This document shows, piece after piece, positions 1 through 11,303 of a DNA stretch of 64,000 bases. Each line of letters starts with the position of its first letter. Positions within the stretch are counted from its first letter, which is position 1. The DNA comes from Bacillus gaemokensis. GTDB lineage: Bacteria > Bacillota > Bacilli > Bacillales > Bacillaceae_G. The translations under genes were made by a program, and so were the position numbers. The notes beneath the pieces are model-generated. The model saw only the letters and a list, made by a program, of their open reading frames with translations. It was not told where the DNA came from and searched no databases. The DNA lies in assembly GCF_001590835.1 (NCBI RefSeq), contig NZ_LTAQ01000001.1, positions 762,622-826,621 on the forward strand, given 5' to 3'.

Positions 1-1955
<1,955 letters not shown>

Positions 1956-2786
1956 TTATCCTTTTAATCCTGTATGTCCTGATTCTTCAACAATGTAACG
2001 CTGTGCAAAGAAGAAGAGCGCAAGAGGTACGATACTAATTAATAATGTCACCGCCATAATCCCCTCCATATCAACACCGAACATCCCTTTAAACTGCGCT
2101 AATCCTAGCGTTAATGTATATTTACTCTGATCATTCAAGAAAATGAGCGGCCCTAAATAATCATTCCAACACCCTAAAATATTAAAAACAGCAACGAGAA
2201 TTAAAATTGGTTTCATAATCGGTAAATAGATGCGGTAATAAATTTGAAATGCATTTGCCCCATCCATTCTCGCAGCCTCATCTAACTCTTTTGGAACAGA
2301 CATAATAAACTGCCGCATTAAAAAAATAAAAAATGCACCACCAAACCAAGACGGAATAATTAAAGGTTTCAGCGTATTAATCCAACCAAGAACGTTAAAT
2401 TCCATATAAAGCGGGATCATCGTAACTTCCCATGGAATCATCATCGTCGCTAATACAATCATGAATAACAAATCACGACCTTTAAATTTAAAACGTGCAA
2501 AGCCATATGCAACTAAAGAAGATGATATTAATTGTCCAATTGTCGAGAACACGGTTACAACAACCGAATTCCATAAAAACGTATTAAACGGCTGACTCGT
2601 CCATGCCTTTGCAAAATTACTAAATTTAAACTCAGATGGAATCCATTTTGGTGGGTATAAATATAATTCTTCTGGCGATTTCACAGACGTTGTAATCATC
2701 CAAAAGAAGGGCAGTAAAAATAAGATAGAAAAACCTATTAACAGTCCGTACACTACAATTCGATGTATGCGTTTCTTCGTTTTCAC
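1956..2786 (-). CDS. Carbohydrate ABC transporter permease (MalG/LacG-like)
   Basis: This is an inner-membrane subunit of a CUT1-type sugar importer, 276 residues and full length for the family. It has a short cytoplasmic N-terminus, a first membrane helix at about residues 11-33 and further helices to the C-terminus. The EAA loop that docks the ATPase is visible as ELDEAARMDGANAFQIYYRI near residue 170. It pairs with the permease immediately upstream. No ATPase gene lies nearby; CUT1 systems in Bacillus commonly borrow a shared MsmX-type ATPase, so that is my inference here. It sits between the other permease and lacZ on one strand with short gaps, which suggests beta-galactoside uptake. Confidence 0.92.
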   Translation of the reverse strand: MKTKKRIHRIVVYGLLIGFSILFLLPFFWMITTSVKSPEELYLYPPKWIPSEFKFSNFAKAWTSQPFNTFLWNSVVVTVFSTIGQLISSSLVAYGFARFKFKGRDLLFMIVLATMMIPWEVTMIPLYMEFNVLGWINTLKPLIIPSWFGGAFFIFLMRQFIMSVPKELDEAARMDGANAFQIYYRIYLPIMKPILILVAVFNILGCWNDYLGPLIFLNDQSKYTLTLGLAQFKGMFGVDMEGIMAVTLLISIVPLALFFFAQRYIVEESGHTGLKG

Positions 2787-2811
2787 ACTGTATCCTCCTT
2801 ATTAATTTCCT

Positions 2812-3756
2812 CTACTTTGACTTCATTTCGTTTTCATAATAAACCCATGCTGCGGATGATTTGAAAACGAGTAGTGTCAATCCTAAAATGATCAAAAACA
2901 TAAACCAGGCATTCGCTGATGAATAGCCCATTTTAAAATACTTAAACGCATTTTCGTACACATACATCGCGTAAAAATAAGTAGACTTTAGCGGTCCCCC
3001 GCCCGTTAATACAAGAGCTAATGTTAATTGTTGAAACGCCCCAATGATTGTTGTAATTAAATTAAATAAAATCGTCGGCGTTAACATCGGCAACGTAATT
3101 TTAAAGAATTGTTGTACTTTCCCAGCCCCGTCAATCGAAGCTGCTTCATATAAGTTTTGTGGAATATTTTTTAAACCTGCTAAAAAAATAAGCATAAGCG
3201 TCCCTTGTCCCCATAAGCTAGCAATTACCATCGCAATAAGCGACCAGTTCGGGTCACTCAGCCAATTTGGCCCCTGTATACCAACAAGCGATAGAAAATA
3301 ATTCAAAATACCGTATTCCCCGTTGTATACCCATGCCCAAATCATCGCTAATGCAACGCCAGAAATAACACTTGGTAAATAGAAGAATGTTCGAAAGAAC
3401 GCATATCCTTTTACCTTTTGGTTAAGTAAAATCGCTAAAAAGAGAGCAATAATTAAATTAAACGGAACAAATAATGCTGCAAATTTCACCGTAATCCATA
3501 GTGAGTCCCAAAACATCGGATCATTCATAAACATATCTTGATAATTTTTTAGTCCAATAAACTGAACTTCACCAATAAGTGGCCAATCAAAAAAACTAAT
3601 AAATAGCGAGAATAAAAGGGGACCAAGGGTAAAGGCTACAAAGCCAAATACCCAAGGAAATATGAATGCATACGGAACAAGTTTCTCCCATTTCATTTTC
3701 TTTTTTCTAATGGTTATATTCGTTTTATTCTCAACAGATACTTCATATTTCAACAT
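2812..3756 (-). CDS. Carbohydrate ABC transporter permease (MalF/LacF/UgpA-like)
   Basis: Second membrane subunit of the CUT1 importer, 314 residues. It has a charged N-terminal tail of about 25 residues, a first helix at about 28-50, and an EAA-type ATPase contact loop (NLYEAASIDGAGKVQQFFKI) near residue 210. The ATG at 3756 has an AGAGGTG ribosome site. The gene starts 22 bases after the binding-protein gene and is followed 25 bases later by the second permease, the usual binding protein-F-G order. The family assignment is firm; the sugar is inferred from lacZ downstream. Confidence 0.92.
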   Translation of the reverse strand: MLKYEVSVENKTNITIRKKKMKWEKLVPYAFIFPWVFGFVAFTLGPLLFSLFISFFDWPLIGEVQFIGLKNYQDMFMNDPMFWDSLWITVKFAALFVPFNLIIALFLAILLNQKVKGYAFFRTFFYLPSVISGVALAMIWAWVYNGEYGILNYFLSLVGIQGPNWLSDPNWSLIAMVIASLWGQGTLMLIFLAGLKNIPQNLYEAASIDGAGKVQQFFKITLPMLTPTILFNLITTIIGAFQQLTLALVLTGGGPLKSTYFYAMYVYENAFKYFKMGYSSANAWFMFLIILGLTLLVFKSSAAWVYYENEMKSK

Positions 3757-3778
3757 TCACACCTCTTTGCTCTTACGA

Positions 3779-5062
3779 TTATTTATCCATGTATTTCTCT
3801 GAATCTTGAACAGCTTTATTTAATAATTGTTCTGGATTTTGCCCAAGCATAATTGCATTGATTGCCGCAGATAAATTACGGTTAATTTCATCCCATTTTG
3901 GATTGAGTAAAAATGATGGTGTATTTGTTGAACGTTCCAGCATTGTGTAGAACGGTTTAATATGTGCATCCTCTTCTTTCTTCAGCTCTTTTACGACACT
4001 AATTCGCACTGGTAAATCCGAAGTTCGCATTTTAATCGCTTCTGGTGAAGAATAAAATTTTACGAACTCCCAAGCTAACTCTTTTTGTTTTGCATCTTTT
4101 GCAATTGAAACCGCTGACGTACCAACAAGCCCTTTCGCGGGTTTCCCTTTAAATGTAGGTGGTTCTACTGTACCGACATCAATTTTCGCTTCTTTAAACC
4201 CTTCTAATGGCCAAACTCCACTTTCCCACATTGCCAGCTTTCCAGCTTTAAAGATGTCATCACCACTCTGTTGATTTTTCCCACCTACTAATATCGCACT
4301 TTTATCCTTTAACATACTTTGGAATGATTTCATAACTTCAATTGTTTCTGGACTATTCATATATCCTTTTATTTGTTTTCCATCTTCACTTACAAAGCTG
4401 CTACCATTACTCCAAATAAACCCTTGTAAATCATACGTATCTGGCTCTGGTCTTAAACCAAACCCATACTGTTTATTGTTTGCATCTGATAGTTTTTTTG
4501 CGATTTCTGTAAATTCATCCCATATCCATCCATCTTTCGGATACGGAATATTTACTTTATCGAATAGTTTCTTATTGTAATAAACAACCCGCGTTGTAAA
4601 TCCAGCTGGCATACCATACAATTTGCCATCAATGCTAGAATAATTAAACAACCCTTGATAAAAATCATCTAGTTTCATATCTGGATCTTTTTTTGCAAGT
4701 TCATCAAGGGGCTCAAGAGATTTATAATACGCCGGAAAATTCCACATATACATAACGTCCGGTGGGTTTTTCGCGCCAAAAGACGCCGCAAGCTTTTGAT
4801 CAAATCCATCGCCATAGGCTTCAACTTGCACCTTTACCCCCGGATTCTTTTCTTCAAATTTCTTTGCAATTTGCTGTTGAATCTTTAAATTTTTACCAGC
4901 ATCCCACGTTGCAAATCGTAATACTTTTCCATCCTTCGATGTTTGTTTCTTTTCATCACCTGTTGTTGTCTTTTTACTTGAAGTTTCATTTGAGCTACAC
5001 CCAGCTAAAAAAACAATAAGTACGAGCATAAAACTAAGACATACATACACAAACTTTTTCAC
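3779..5062 (-). CDS. Sugar-binding lipoprotein of ABC importer
   Basis: This extracellular receptor of the importer is 427 residues long. The signal peptide ends in a lipobox (VFLAGC, cysteine 22), so it should be lipid-anchored on the outer face of the membrane. The mature chain has the family-1 solute-binding fold, with RFATWDAG followed by PPDVMYMWNFPAYY and PAGFTTRVVYYNKKLFD. The start is GTG, with GGAGG eight bases upstream. It heads the transport/lacZ operon and lies 152 bases downstream of the two-component genes, separated from them by a perfect inverted repeat that overlaps cre-like sequence. Sugar specificity is unknown. Confidence 0.93.
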   Translation of the reverse strand: MKKFVYVCLSFMLVLIVFLAGCSSNETSSKKTTTGDEKKQTSKDGKVLRFATWDAGKNLKIQQQIAKKFEEKNPGVKVQVEAYGDGFDQKLAASFGAKNPPDVMYMWNFPAYYKSLEPLDELAKKDPDMKLDDFYQGLFNYSSIDGKLYGMPAGFTTRVVYYNKKLFDKVNIPYPKDGWIWDEFTEIAKKLSDANNKQYGFGLRPEPDTYDLQGFIWSNGSSFVSEDGKQIKGYMNSPETIEVMKSFQSMLKDKSAILVGGKNQQSGDDIFKAGKLAMWESGVWPLEGFKEAKIDVGTVEPPTFKGKPAKGLVGTSAVSIAKDAKQKELAWEFVKFYSSPEAIKMRTSDLPVRISVVKELKKEEDAHIKPFYTMLERSTNTPSFLLNPKWDEINRNLSAAINAIMLGQNPEQLLNKAVQDSEKYMDK

Positions 5063-5120
5063 TGCACAACCTCCCCTTCCATTAAAATGTCATTTATTTC
5101 CGATTTTTCAGAATAAATAA

Positions 5121-5160
5121 TTTAACCGCTTTCATTTTACCTTTTATGAAAGCGGTTAAA
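5121..5160 (-). terminator. Perfect inverted repeat between two-component genes and sugar importer; cre-like arms
   Basis: Two perfect 15-base arms (5121-5135 and 5146-5160) enclose a 10-base loop. Read on the minus strand the hairpin is followed by a T-rich stretch, so it can end the transcript of the two-component genes. Each arm also carries TGAAAGCGGTTAAA, which differs at one position from the CcpA cre consensus TGWAANCGNTNWCA. The same bases could therefore also be a catabolite operator for the binding-protein operon. Neither role is proven. Confidence 0.6.
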
Positions 5161-5214
5161 AACGTCAATTTGTTCGATTTTTGTTATCAAATTGTTTGAT
5201 TTACGAAAAGGGTG

Positions 5215-6381
5215 TCAATTTGTTTTATATAAAGTTTCATATTGTTTGTCTCGATACTCTGATGGGGTTGTCCCTGTACATTTCTTAAACCATTTACTAA
5301 AATATTTGCTATTAGTAATACCAATATGTTCTGCCACTTCTTGGATTGTAAGTGATGTTGTTTGAAGCATTTGCATCGCAAGTTCCAGCTTTCTTCGCTC
5401 TGTAAAAGAATGAAAGCTTTCGCCTATTACCTTTTTGAATAGCGTACTAAAATGACTCCTACTTAATCCCACCATCTCCGCTACTTCCGAAACAACAATT
5501 GGTTCTGATAAATGATTCATCGTATACAAAATAGCCTCTTTAATCGTTTTTGGCCAATTTTTAATCGTTACCTTATATTTAATCTCAAGTTCTGCAAATT
5601 GTTTCATTGATTTAACCGAATCCATCCATTGCTCTACGCTAGAAAGTTCCCTCGATGTAATCCAGTACAACTCCTCATATTTACTTTTTAAATCAATAAA
5701 AATTTGTTCTACCATTTCTTCGTTTCTTTCATTTAAAAATAGGAAACATTGATCTTTTCCACATAAGATTTTTATATATACATTCGGTACCTTTCTATCA
5801 ATATCTTTCAATATAAGATGTAACCGCGATTCCGATCTTATAAAACAAGCATAATACCCATCACTCATCCAGCTCCATTCATTACGAAATAACCCCTCAA
5901 GTACCTCTTGAAATTGATTTTGAAAGCCACACATCCACTGGAAAAATTCTTCATAAAAAGGGTGTTTTTGATGCCCCATCTCTTCAACTTCCCTATGAAC
6001 TGTTAAACCTTGTTGAAATTCTCGCAAGTATTGATCAAGCTCTTCATCATGCAACAATGTTTTTAACAAATAACCTGAAACGCCAAGTTTTATTCCTTCC
6101 TGCGCATACTCAAAGTCACGATGACAACTTAATAACAACACTTTTGTTTTCGGAGCCCGTTGTTTCACTCTTTTCACAAATTCAATTCCATTTACAACAG
6201 GCATGACAATATCTGTAATAATAACTTCCGGTTCATGCTTTACAAACTCCTCCCATCCCCTCTCACCATTTGGTACATCAGCTACTACTTCCATATTATA
6301 AGCCGCCCAATCAATTGCCATCTTCAATCCCTTTCGAACAATTGTCTCGTCATCCGCAATGAGCACTTTAATGCGCTTCAT
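5215..6381 (-). CDS. Two-component response regulator, YesN type (receiver + AraC HTH)
   Basis: Cytoplasmic DNA-binding regulator of 388 residues. The receiver domain occupies about residues 1-120, with the acidic pair in IADDETIVRKG, the phospho-acceptor aspartate in VIITDIVMP and a switch lysine near residue 107. A linker of about 150 residues follows, then an AraC-family double helix-turn-helix (about 285-385; VAEMVGLSRSHFSTLFKK and VAEHIGITNSKYFSKWFKK). The start overlaps the stop of the kinase gene by four bases (ATGA), implying translational coupling. In Bacillus such pairs usually control the adjacent sugar importer, which matches the operon downstream; that target is inferred. Confidence 0.93.
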   Translation of the reverse strand: MKRIKVLIADDETIVRKGLKMAIDWAAYNMEVVADVPNGERGWEEFVKHEPEVIITDIVMPVVNGIEFVKRVKQRAPKTKVLLLSCHRDFEYAQEGIKLGVSGYLLKTLLHDEELDQYLREFQQGLTVHREVEEMGHQKHPFYEEFFQWMCGFQNQFQEVLEGLFRNEWSWMSDGYYACFIRSESRLHLILKDIDRKVPNVYIKILCGKDQCFLFLNERNEEMVEQIFIDLKSKYEELYWITSRELSSVEQWMDSVKSMKQFAELEIKYKVTIKNWPKTIKEAILYTMNHLSEPIVVSEVAEMVGLSRSHFSTLFKKVIGESFHSFTERRKLELAMQMLQTTSLTIQEVAEHIGITNSKYFSKWFKKCTGTTPSEYRDKQYETLYKTN

Positions 6382-8081
6382 TTATGCGCTCCTCCCTTTG
6401 GCCAAAGAACCTTAATAACCGTCCCTTTCTTTTCTTCTGATTGGATAGTTAAACCGTACTCGCTTCCAAAATGCAACTTGAATTTTTGATCAATATTATA
6501 TAATCCAAGCCCACCTTTTTGTCCTAAAGAAGGCTCTTGTAATAACTTTCGTTTCTGTTCATCCGATATACCACGGCCATCATCAATAATATGTATACAT
6601 AAATGACCGTCATCCGTTTCAAATGCGTATAGCGTAATTGCACCATACCCATCCTCAAAAGCATGAAAAAATATATTTTCAAATATAGGTTGAAGTGACA
6701 TCCTTGGAATACATTCACCTTCTATAGAAGGTGAGACGTTTTGTGTATAAGAAAAATGATCTCCAAAACGAATTTCCTGTACTTTTAAATAATGCTCAAT
6801 AATTGTTAACTCACTTTGAAGCGTAACAAAATCATTAGTGAAATTTAAATTCCCCTCTAGTATAGCAACTAGATGATAAATCATTTCGCTTACATCATTC
6901 GCTCCTTCGAGCCTCGCTTTCCACTGAATAGAATTTAATGTATTAAATAAAAGATGTGGATTAATTTGATAATGGATTGCCTTTAATTCAGCCTCCTTTT
7001 TCAATTGTTCCTTCTCATATATTTCTTCTATTAACGTCTTAATGTGAACGACCATTTTATTAAAATTCACAGTTAAATTCCCAACCTCATCCTGTGAATT
7101 TACCGGTATGTTTGTATAAAAATTACCCTTGCTTACTTGAGACATCGCATCATCTAAGTGCGTAATATTTTCCGTTAATTTCCCTGAAATCAAGAACGCT
7201 AATATAAATGCTAAACAGAGCGACACAATAATTCCAATTAACGTGATAAATAAGATAATCGTTGACGATTGATAAAATTCTTTTTCTGGAATGATGATTT
7301 CAAGACTCCATTTATTTGATGGGATTGGCTTCTCCCAAACAATATCCGCCTTTTTCTTTTCATAAGACTTATCCGTCGTATAAATGATCTGCTGTTTTTC
7401 ATCACGGATTGTAATTAAGGCATGTAGGTCTTTCTCTAACGAATCAATAAACTTAAATAACTCGGTTGCATCCGTTTCCACCAGTATCCGACTATCCTTT
7501 AAGCTACCAAATGACGTTTTAATGGGAACAAGTAAGCCTATTACTTTGTTTTTATCAGATATAGAATAATGATTCGGAACATAAATACCGTTCCAATAGC
7601 CTTGTAATGATAAGTCCCCTTGTTCTTCCCAAAATTTTTCCTGCCTCAGTTTCTGCACATCTAAATATCGATCCCCGTAGTAATAACCACTTGGGGTGAT
7701 TAAAAAAACTCCCTTCGTTTGCGCTGTTTTATGCCCTTCTAAAAATCTTTCAAAATTTTTCTCGGCAATAAATTCCGTATATGATTTCGGCGCTTCTTTC
7801 TTTAAAACAATTAATGTCGGATCTGATAAATAACCTTGAATGTCACTAGCAATTAAATGCATGTGGCTTAATGTTGATTCAATTTGTGTTTGGAGCTGTG
7901 ATATCGCAAACTTTCCGTAATCCCCAAACTGAGCATTTACCAGATTAGACGACTTCTCATATGACATCCAGCTAAATAAAATAAGCGGAATAAGCGCAAC
8001 TAATACAAATAATGTAAGCAACTTCATACGAATACTTGTCCGAATTCGCTGTACTACCTTCCATAATCTATATTTCCTCAT
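6378..8081 (-). CDS. Sensor histidine kinase, YesM type
   Basis: Membrane kinase of 567 residues. There is an N-terminal membrane helix at about 17-40, an extracytoplasmic sensor region of about 240 residues, a second helix near 280-300, and a HAMP linker. The His_kinase domain has the phospho-acceptor histidine in HYQINPHLLFNTLN, and the ATPase domain has DDGRGIS and GGLGLYN. Its partner regulator follows with a four-base overlap. The ATG at 8081 has a GGGAGGGGG ribosome site. The ligand is probably an extracellular sugar or the loaded binding protein, judging by the neighbours only. Confidence 0.93.
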   Translation of the reverse strand: MRKYRLWKVVQRIRTSIRMKLLTLFVLVALIPLILFSWMSYEKSSNLVNAQFGDYGKFAISQLQTQIESTLSHMHLIASDIQGYLSDPTLIVLKKEAPKSYTEFIAEKNFERFLEGHKTAQTKGVFLITPSGYYYGDRYLDVQKLRQEKFWEEQGDLSLQGYWNGIYVPNHYSISDKNKVIGLLVPIKTSFGSLKDSRILVETDATELFKFIDSLEKDLHALITIRDEKQQIIYTTDKSYEKKKADIVWEKPIPSNKWSLEIIIPEKEFYQSSTIILFITLIGIIVSLCLAFILAFLISGKLTENITHLDDAMSQVSKGNFYTNIPVNSQDEVGNLTVNFNKMVVHIKTLIEEIYEKEQLKKEAELKAIHYQINPHLLFNTLNSIQWKARLEGANDVSEMIYHLVAILEGNLNFTNDFVTLQSELTIIEHYLKVQEIRFGDHFSYTQNVSPSIEGECIPRMSLQPIFENIFFHAFEDGYGAITLYAFETDDGHLCIHIIDDGRGISDEQKRKLLQEPSLGQKGGLGLYNIDQKFKLHFGSEYGLTIQSEEKKGTVIKVLWPKGGAHK

Positions 8082-8175
8082 TAGCCCCCTCCCTTATTAC
8101 ACATAGGCCATCTTTATTTTTCTGAATTTTCTAACTTAATTATATTTTATCAAAACGTTAAAATCTATACAAAAA

Positions 8176-8199
8176 GGAGCGCTTTATGACAAGCGCTCC
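8176..8199 (-). terminator. Terminator of the XRE-cupin regulator gene
   Basis: Nine-base arms GGAGCGCTT/AAGCGCTCC with a six-base loop. On the minus strand they are followed by CTTTTTG. It lies just after the stop of the regulator gene. Confidence 0.7.
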
Positions 8200-8210
8200 C
8201 TCTCCTATAT

Positions 8211-8783
8211 TTAGGAAGAATATTTCATTGTTAAATGCAGCACAGCAACTTCATCTCCTGTATTTTTATAGCTATGTTTTTTATTCGCTTCAAACTGGAT
8301 CGAATCAAATTCATTTAATTCATACACATCATTTTCCACTTGAATCGAAGCCTGTCCTTTCATTACCGTCACAAGTTCAATTGCTCCTTCATGATGAGAC
8401 TCTGGCTCATATATACTCTGTGGCCTTAAACAAGCACGGTGCATTTCCATGCCTGTTTCTTTCGTATATCGAAATATAGTCTCTAACCGCCATGCTTGTC
8501 CTACATCAACTGCAAATCCTTCTCCGCAGCGTGCAACCGCTACTGGTTCTCCAACAACCATTAACCTCGACAACGGAATGGATAATCCCTTTGTTATTTT
8601 CCAAATAACCGCTAAAGTTGGATTCGTTTCACCTCTCTCGATTTTTCCTAATGTTAATTTACTAACCCCTGTTTTTTGTGCCAATTCTTCTAAACTCAGT
8701 TTTTGTTCATTTCGAATTTGCCTTAGTAACTGGCCAACTTGCTGAATAACTTCTTTCGTTTGCATATCCTCTTTTTCTTTCAT
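8211..8783 (-). CDS. XRE-family regulator with C-terminal cupin domain
   Basis: Transcription factor of about 190 residues. An N-terminal helix-turn-helix (LRQIRNEQKLSLEELAQKTG, then VSKLTLGKIERGE) is followed by a cupin barrel at about 95-185 (ESHHEGAIELVTVMKGQ, LNEFDSIQF, KKHSYKNTGDEVAVLHL). Cupin-XRE proteins usually sense a small molecule. I place the start at the ATG at 8783, using AAAGGTGG about 11 bases upstream; an upstream GTG at 8798 is in frame but poorly spaced. It is divergent from the exporter gene across a short AT-rich gap, so it probably controls that exporter and itself. The effector is unknown. Confidence 0.88.
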   Translation of the reverse strand: MKEKEDMQTKEVIQQVGQLLRQIRNEQKLSLEELAQKTGVSKLTLGKIERGETNPTLAVIWKITKGLSIPLSRLMVVGEPVAVARCGEGFAVDVGQAWRLETIFRYTKETGMEMHRACLRPQSIYEPESHHEGAIELVTVMKGQASIQVENDVYELNEFDSIQFEANKKHSYKNTGDEVAVLHLTMKYSS

Positions 8784-8890
8784 ATATAACAAAACCACCT
8801 TTAAATATAAAATAGTTTACTTTTAGTTAATTTAAGTATATTGTAATATACATCTCGATTCAAATTTTGAAAGGAGTGCATATATATATC

Positions 8891-9856
8891 ATGCGTGCCA
8901 TATTATTAGGTATTTTATCGTCAGCCTTTTTTTCTGCAACCTTTATTATTAACAGAGCAATGAATGTATCAGGAACAAGCTGGGCTTGGACCGCTTCCTT
9001 CCGCTTTTTATTTGCTCTTCCTATTTTATTCCTTATTGTCTTATTTCGCAAAAACCTTGGGGTTCTATGGATAGAAATGCGAAAACATCCTTTTGCATGG
9101 CTAGGATGGGGATCATTGGCCGGTATTGGATTTTATTCTCTATTAAGCTTTGCTGCGGTCTTTACTCCTGCTTGGCTCGTTGCCGGTACTTGGCAAGTTA
9201 CCATATTAGCTGGGTTACTACTATCGCCATTATTTTTTATTACAATTGAAACAAAAACAGGTACCAAACGCGTACGCGGCAAAATTCCACTTCGCAGTTT
9301 ATATGTATCACTTTTTATTTTAATCGGCGTCATCTGCATGCAGGCAACACAAGCAGGACATATTACTGCCACTCAATTTTTATCTGGTTTTCTTCCTGTT
9401 GTTTTAGCAGCTTTCTTATATCCATTTGGCAACCGAAAAATGATGGAAGTTGTCGGCGGGCGTCTTGATACATTCCAGCGCGTATTGGGAATGGCTATTG
9501 GTAGCCTTCCCATCGCCATTATTCTTGCAATATACGGATTTTCGACAACTGGTATCCCGACATCGGGACAAATGCTTCAAGGAGCGTTATTAGCATTATG
9601 TTCAGGTGTAATTGCTACAATGACATTTTTCTTTGCTACAGATTTAGCTAAAAATAACCTTGCCTTACTAGGTGCAGTAGAGGCAACACAAGCTGGAACA
9701 ATGATATTTACTGTTCTAGGGGAAATTGTCTTCTTAAACGGTTCATTCCCTGTGGACCTCTCTCTGATCGGTATGATTATCATCATGGCTGGAATGGTTG
9801 CGAATAGCATTTTGAATCCTTCTGTTCCAATTGCTAAACAAAAGAAAACAGCATAG
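8891..9856 (+). CDS. DMT-superfamily multidrug-type efflux transporter
   Basis: Integral membrane protein of about 321 residues with ten predicted hydrophobic segments and two EamA/EmrE-like halves. The N-terminus (MRAILLGILSSAFFSATFII) is already the first helix. The best ribosome site, AAAGGAG at 8870-8876, is about 14 bases from the ATG at 8891. A TTG at 8867 is in frame but overlaps that site, so 8891 is preferred although the spacing is long. It is divergent from the XRE-cupin regulator. The family covers drug and metabolite exporters; the substrate is not predictable. Confidence 0.85.
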   Translation: MRAILLGILSSAFFSATFIINRAMNVSGTSWAWTASFRFLFALPILFLIVLFRKNLGVLWIEMRKHPFAWLGWGSLAGIGFYSLLSFAAVFTPAWLVAGTWQVTILAGLLLSPLFFITIETKTGTKRVRGKIPLRSLYVSLFILIGVICMQATQAGHITATQFLSGFLPVVLAAFLYPFGNRKMMEVVGGRLDTFQRVLGMAIGSLPIAIILAIYGFSTTGIPTSGQMLQGALLALCSGVIATMTFFFATDLAKNNLALLGAVEATQAGTMIFTVLGEIVFLNGSFPVDLSLIGMIIIMAGMVANSILNPSVPIAKQKKTA

Positions 9857-9867
9857 CAACAGATTTT

Positions 9868-9901
9868 AAAACATGATTCTTCTTTGAGAATCATGTTTTT
9901 T
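9868..9901 (+). terminator. Terminator after efflux gene
   Basis: Arms AAAACATGATTCT (9868-9880) and AGAATCATGTTTT (9887-9899) with a six-base loop, followed by a T-run. Confidence 0.85.
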
Positions 9902-10031
9902 TATGTAATGGAAATTGTAAAAACCTTAATCGTTCATTTAATCGGAATATTTTTTCATTCCTTGTTTATAATTAGAACAGCATCATTCTATGTTATAATA
10001 CGTTCTCATACACATTTAAAGGAGGAAAATT

Positions 10032-10697
10032 ATGTTAAAAAAAGCAATTACTGAACTTATTGGTACATTTGTACTTGTATTATTCGGAACTGGAACAGCT
10101 GTTTTAGGCGGCGGAATCGAAGGAATTGGTACTTTAGGAATCGCTATGGCTTTCGGGCTATCAATTGTTGCTATGGCATATAGCATTGGAACAATTTCTG
10201 GATGTCACGTAAACCCAGCAGTATCTATTGCCATGTTTATAAACAAACGAATGAACGCTATGGAGCTTAGCTATTATTTATTAGCCCAAGTTTTAGGTGC
10301 TTTCTTAGGAACTGCAACGTTAGTGACAATTTTAAAATCTTCTAATATGTCTTTAGATAATTTAGGACAAAACGGTTTTGGAACGCTTGGCTTATCCGGA
10401 TCATTTTTAGTTGAATTTGTATTAACATTTGTCTTTATTTTAGTAATTATTGCTGTAACAGGTAAAAAGGGTAACGCACATTTAGCTGGACTTGTAATTG
10501 GTTTCACATTAGTATTAGTTCACTTATTAGGTATCCCATTAACAGGAACTTCTGTTAACCCTGCACGTAGCCTTGCACCAGCTTTATTTGCAGGTGGGGA
10601 AGCTGTTTCTCAGTTATGGGTATTTATTGTTGCCCCAGTTCTTGGTGGTATCTTCGCAGCTCTTGTAGGAAAATTCTTATTAAATACTGAAAAATAA
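10032..10697 (+). CDS. aqpZ: Aquaporin / MIP-family channel
   Basis: Membrane channel of 221 residues with six helices and the two half-helix NPA loops (HVNPAVSIAM near residue 63, SVNPARSLAP near residue 178). These define the major intrinsic protein family. The conserved arginine after the second NPA is present. The compact length and lack of GlpF-type insertions favour a water channel, but a glycerol or mixed facilitator is possible. A strong AAAGGAGG precedes the ATG and a TATAAT box is visible about 40 bases further up (near 9994). It stands alone, convergent with the Rrf2 gene. Confidence 0.9.
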   Translation: MLKKAITELIGTFVLVLFGTGTAVLGGGIEGIGTLGIAMAFGLSIVAMAYSIGTISGCHVNPAVSIAMFINKRMNAMELSYYLLAQVLGAFLGTATLVTILKSSNMSLDNLGQNGFGTLGLSGSFLVEFVLTFVFILVIIAVTGKKGNAHLAGLVIGFTLVLVHLLGIPLTGTSVNPARSLAPALFAGGEAVSQLWVFIVAPVLGGIFAALVGKFLLNTEK

Positions 10698-10719
10698 AAT
10701 TTTCAATCTTTCTGAAAAT

Positions 10720-10756
10720 AAAGAAGCGAGCTCATCTATATGAGGCTCGCTTCTTT
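10720..10756. terminator. Bidirectional terminator between aquaporin and Rrf2 genes
   Basis: Arms AAAGAAGCGAGC (10720-10731) and GCTCGCTTCTTT (10745-10756). The right arm runs into the stop codon of the convergent Rrf2 gene. Confidence 0.8.
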
Positions 10757-11186
10757 ACTTTTTGATTTTTGATTGTAAATTAGTAACAAGTTGTTCTACC
10801 TTAACATTCGCAAGTACATTTTCCATCGCTTCTTGTGCTTGCATTAATATAATCTCTAATACTGATTGAATATTAGCTCCAACTGGACATTCAATATTTG
10901 GATTCTCATGGAAAGAGAATAGATGTCCTTCTTCTACCACTTCCACTGCTTTATATACATCAAGTAATGTAATTTCATCTAACTCACGAGCAAGTGATGT
11001 ACCACCTTTTCCAGCTTGTACATCAACAAGACCTGCTCTCTTTAACATTCCTGTAATGCGGCGAATCACAACCGGGTTTGTATTTACACTACCCGCAATC
11101 CATTCAGAGGTACAGCGAGAGTTTCTATCTATCGCAAGTAATGTTAACATATGAACACCTACTGTAAAACGACTACTAATTCCCAT
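10755..11186 (-). CDS. Rrf2-family transcriptional regulator (YwnA-like)
   Basis: DNA-binding protein of about 143 residues. It has the Rrf2 winged helix: a hydrophobic helix (FTVGVHMLTLLAI), a recognition region (VNTNPVVIRRITGMLKRAG) and a wing (VDVQAGKGGTSLAR). The start is set at MGISSRF, ATG at 11186, because AAAGGAGGG lies seven bases before it; a longer in-frame ATG at 11210 has no such site. Only one cysteine is visible in the region where iron-sulfur Rrf2 proteins carry three, so a cluster-free YwnA-like regulator is more likely. The target is unknown. Confidence 0.88.
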   Translation of the reverse strand: MGISSRFTVGVHMLTLLAIDRNSRCTSEWIAGSVNTNPVVIRRITGMLKRAGLVDVQAGKGGTSLARELDEITLLDVYKAVEVVEEGHLFSFHENPNIECPVGANIQSVLEIILMQAQEAMENVLANVKVEQLVTNLQSKIKK

Positions 11187-11265
11187 CTGCACACCCTCCT
11201 TTACGTTCATTCTATCAAAAGACGATACTTACTATTATATACTATTTCTTCTTTACACATAAAGA

Positions 11266-11298
11266 AAAAGCATGATTCCCATAGAAAATCATGCTTTT
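11266..11298 (-). terminator. Terminator of the NatAB-like operon
   Basis: Arms AAAAGCATGATT (11266-11277) and AATCATGCTTTT (11287-11298). On the minus strand a T-rich run follows. It is directly downstream of the permease stop. Confidence 0.8.
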
Positions 11299-11303
11299 CA
11301 TTC

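Noticed and set aside
8799-8890. Specific operator sequence for the XRE-cupin regulator
   Set aside because: The region is AT-rich with weak repeats (TTTACTTTTAGTTAATTTAAGT), but no clear dyad stands out.
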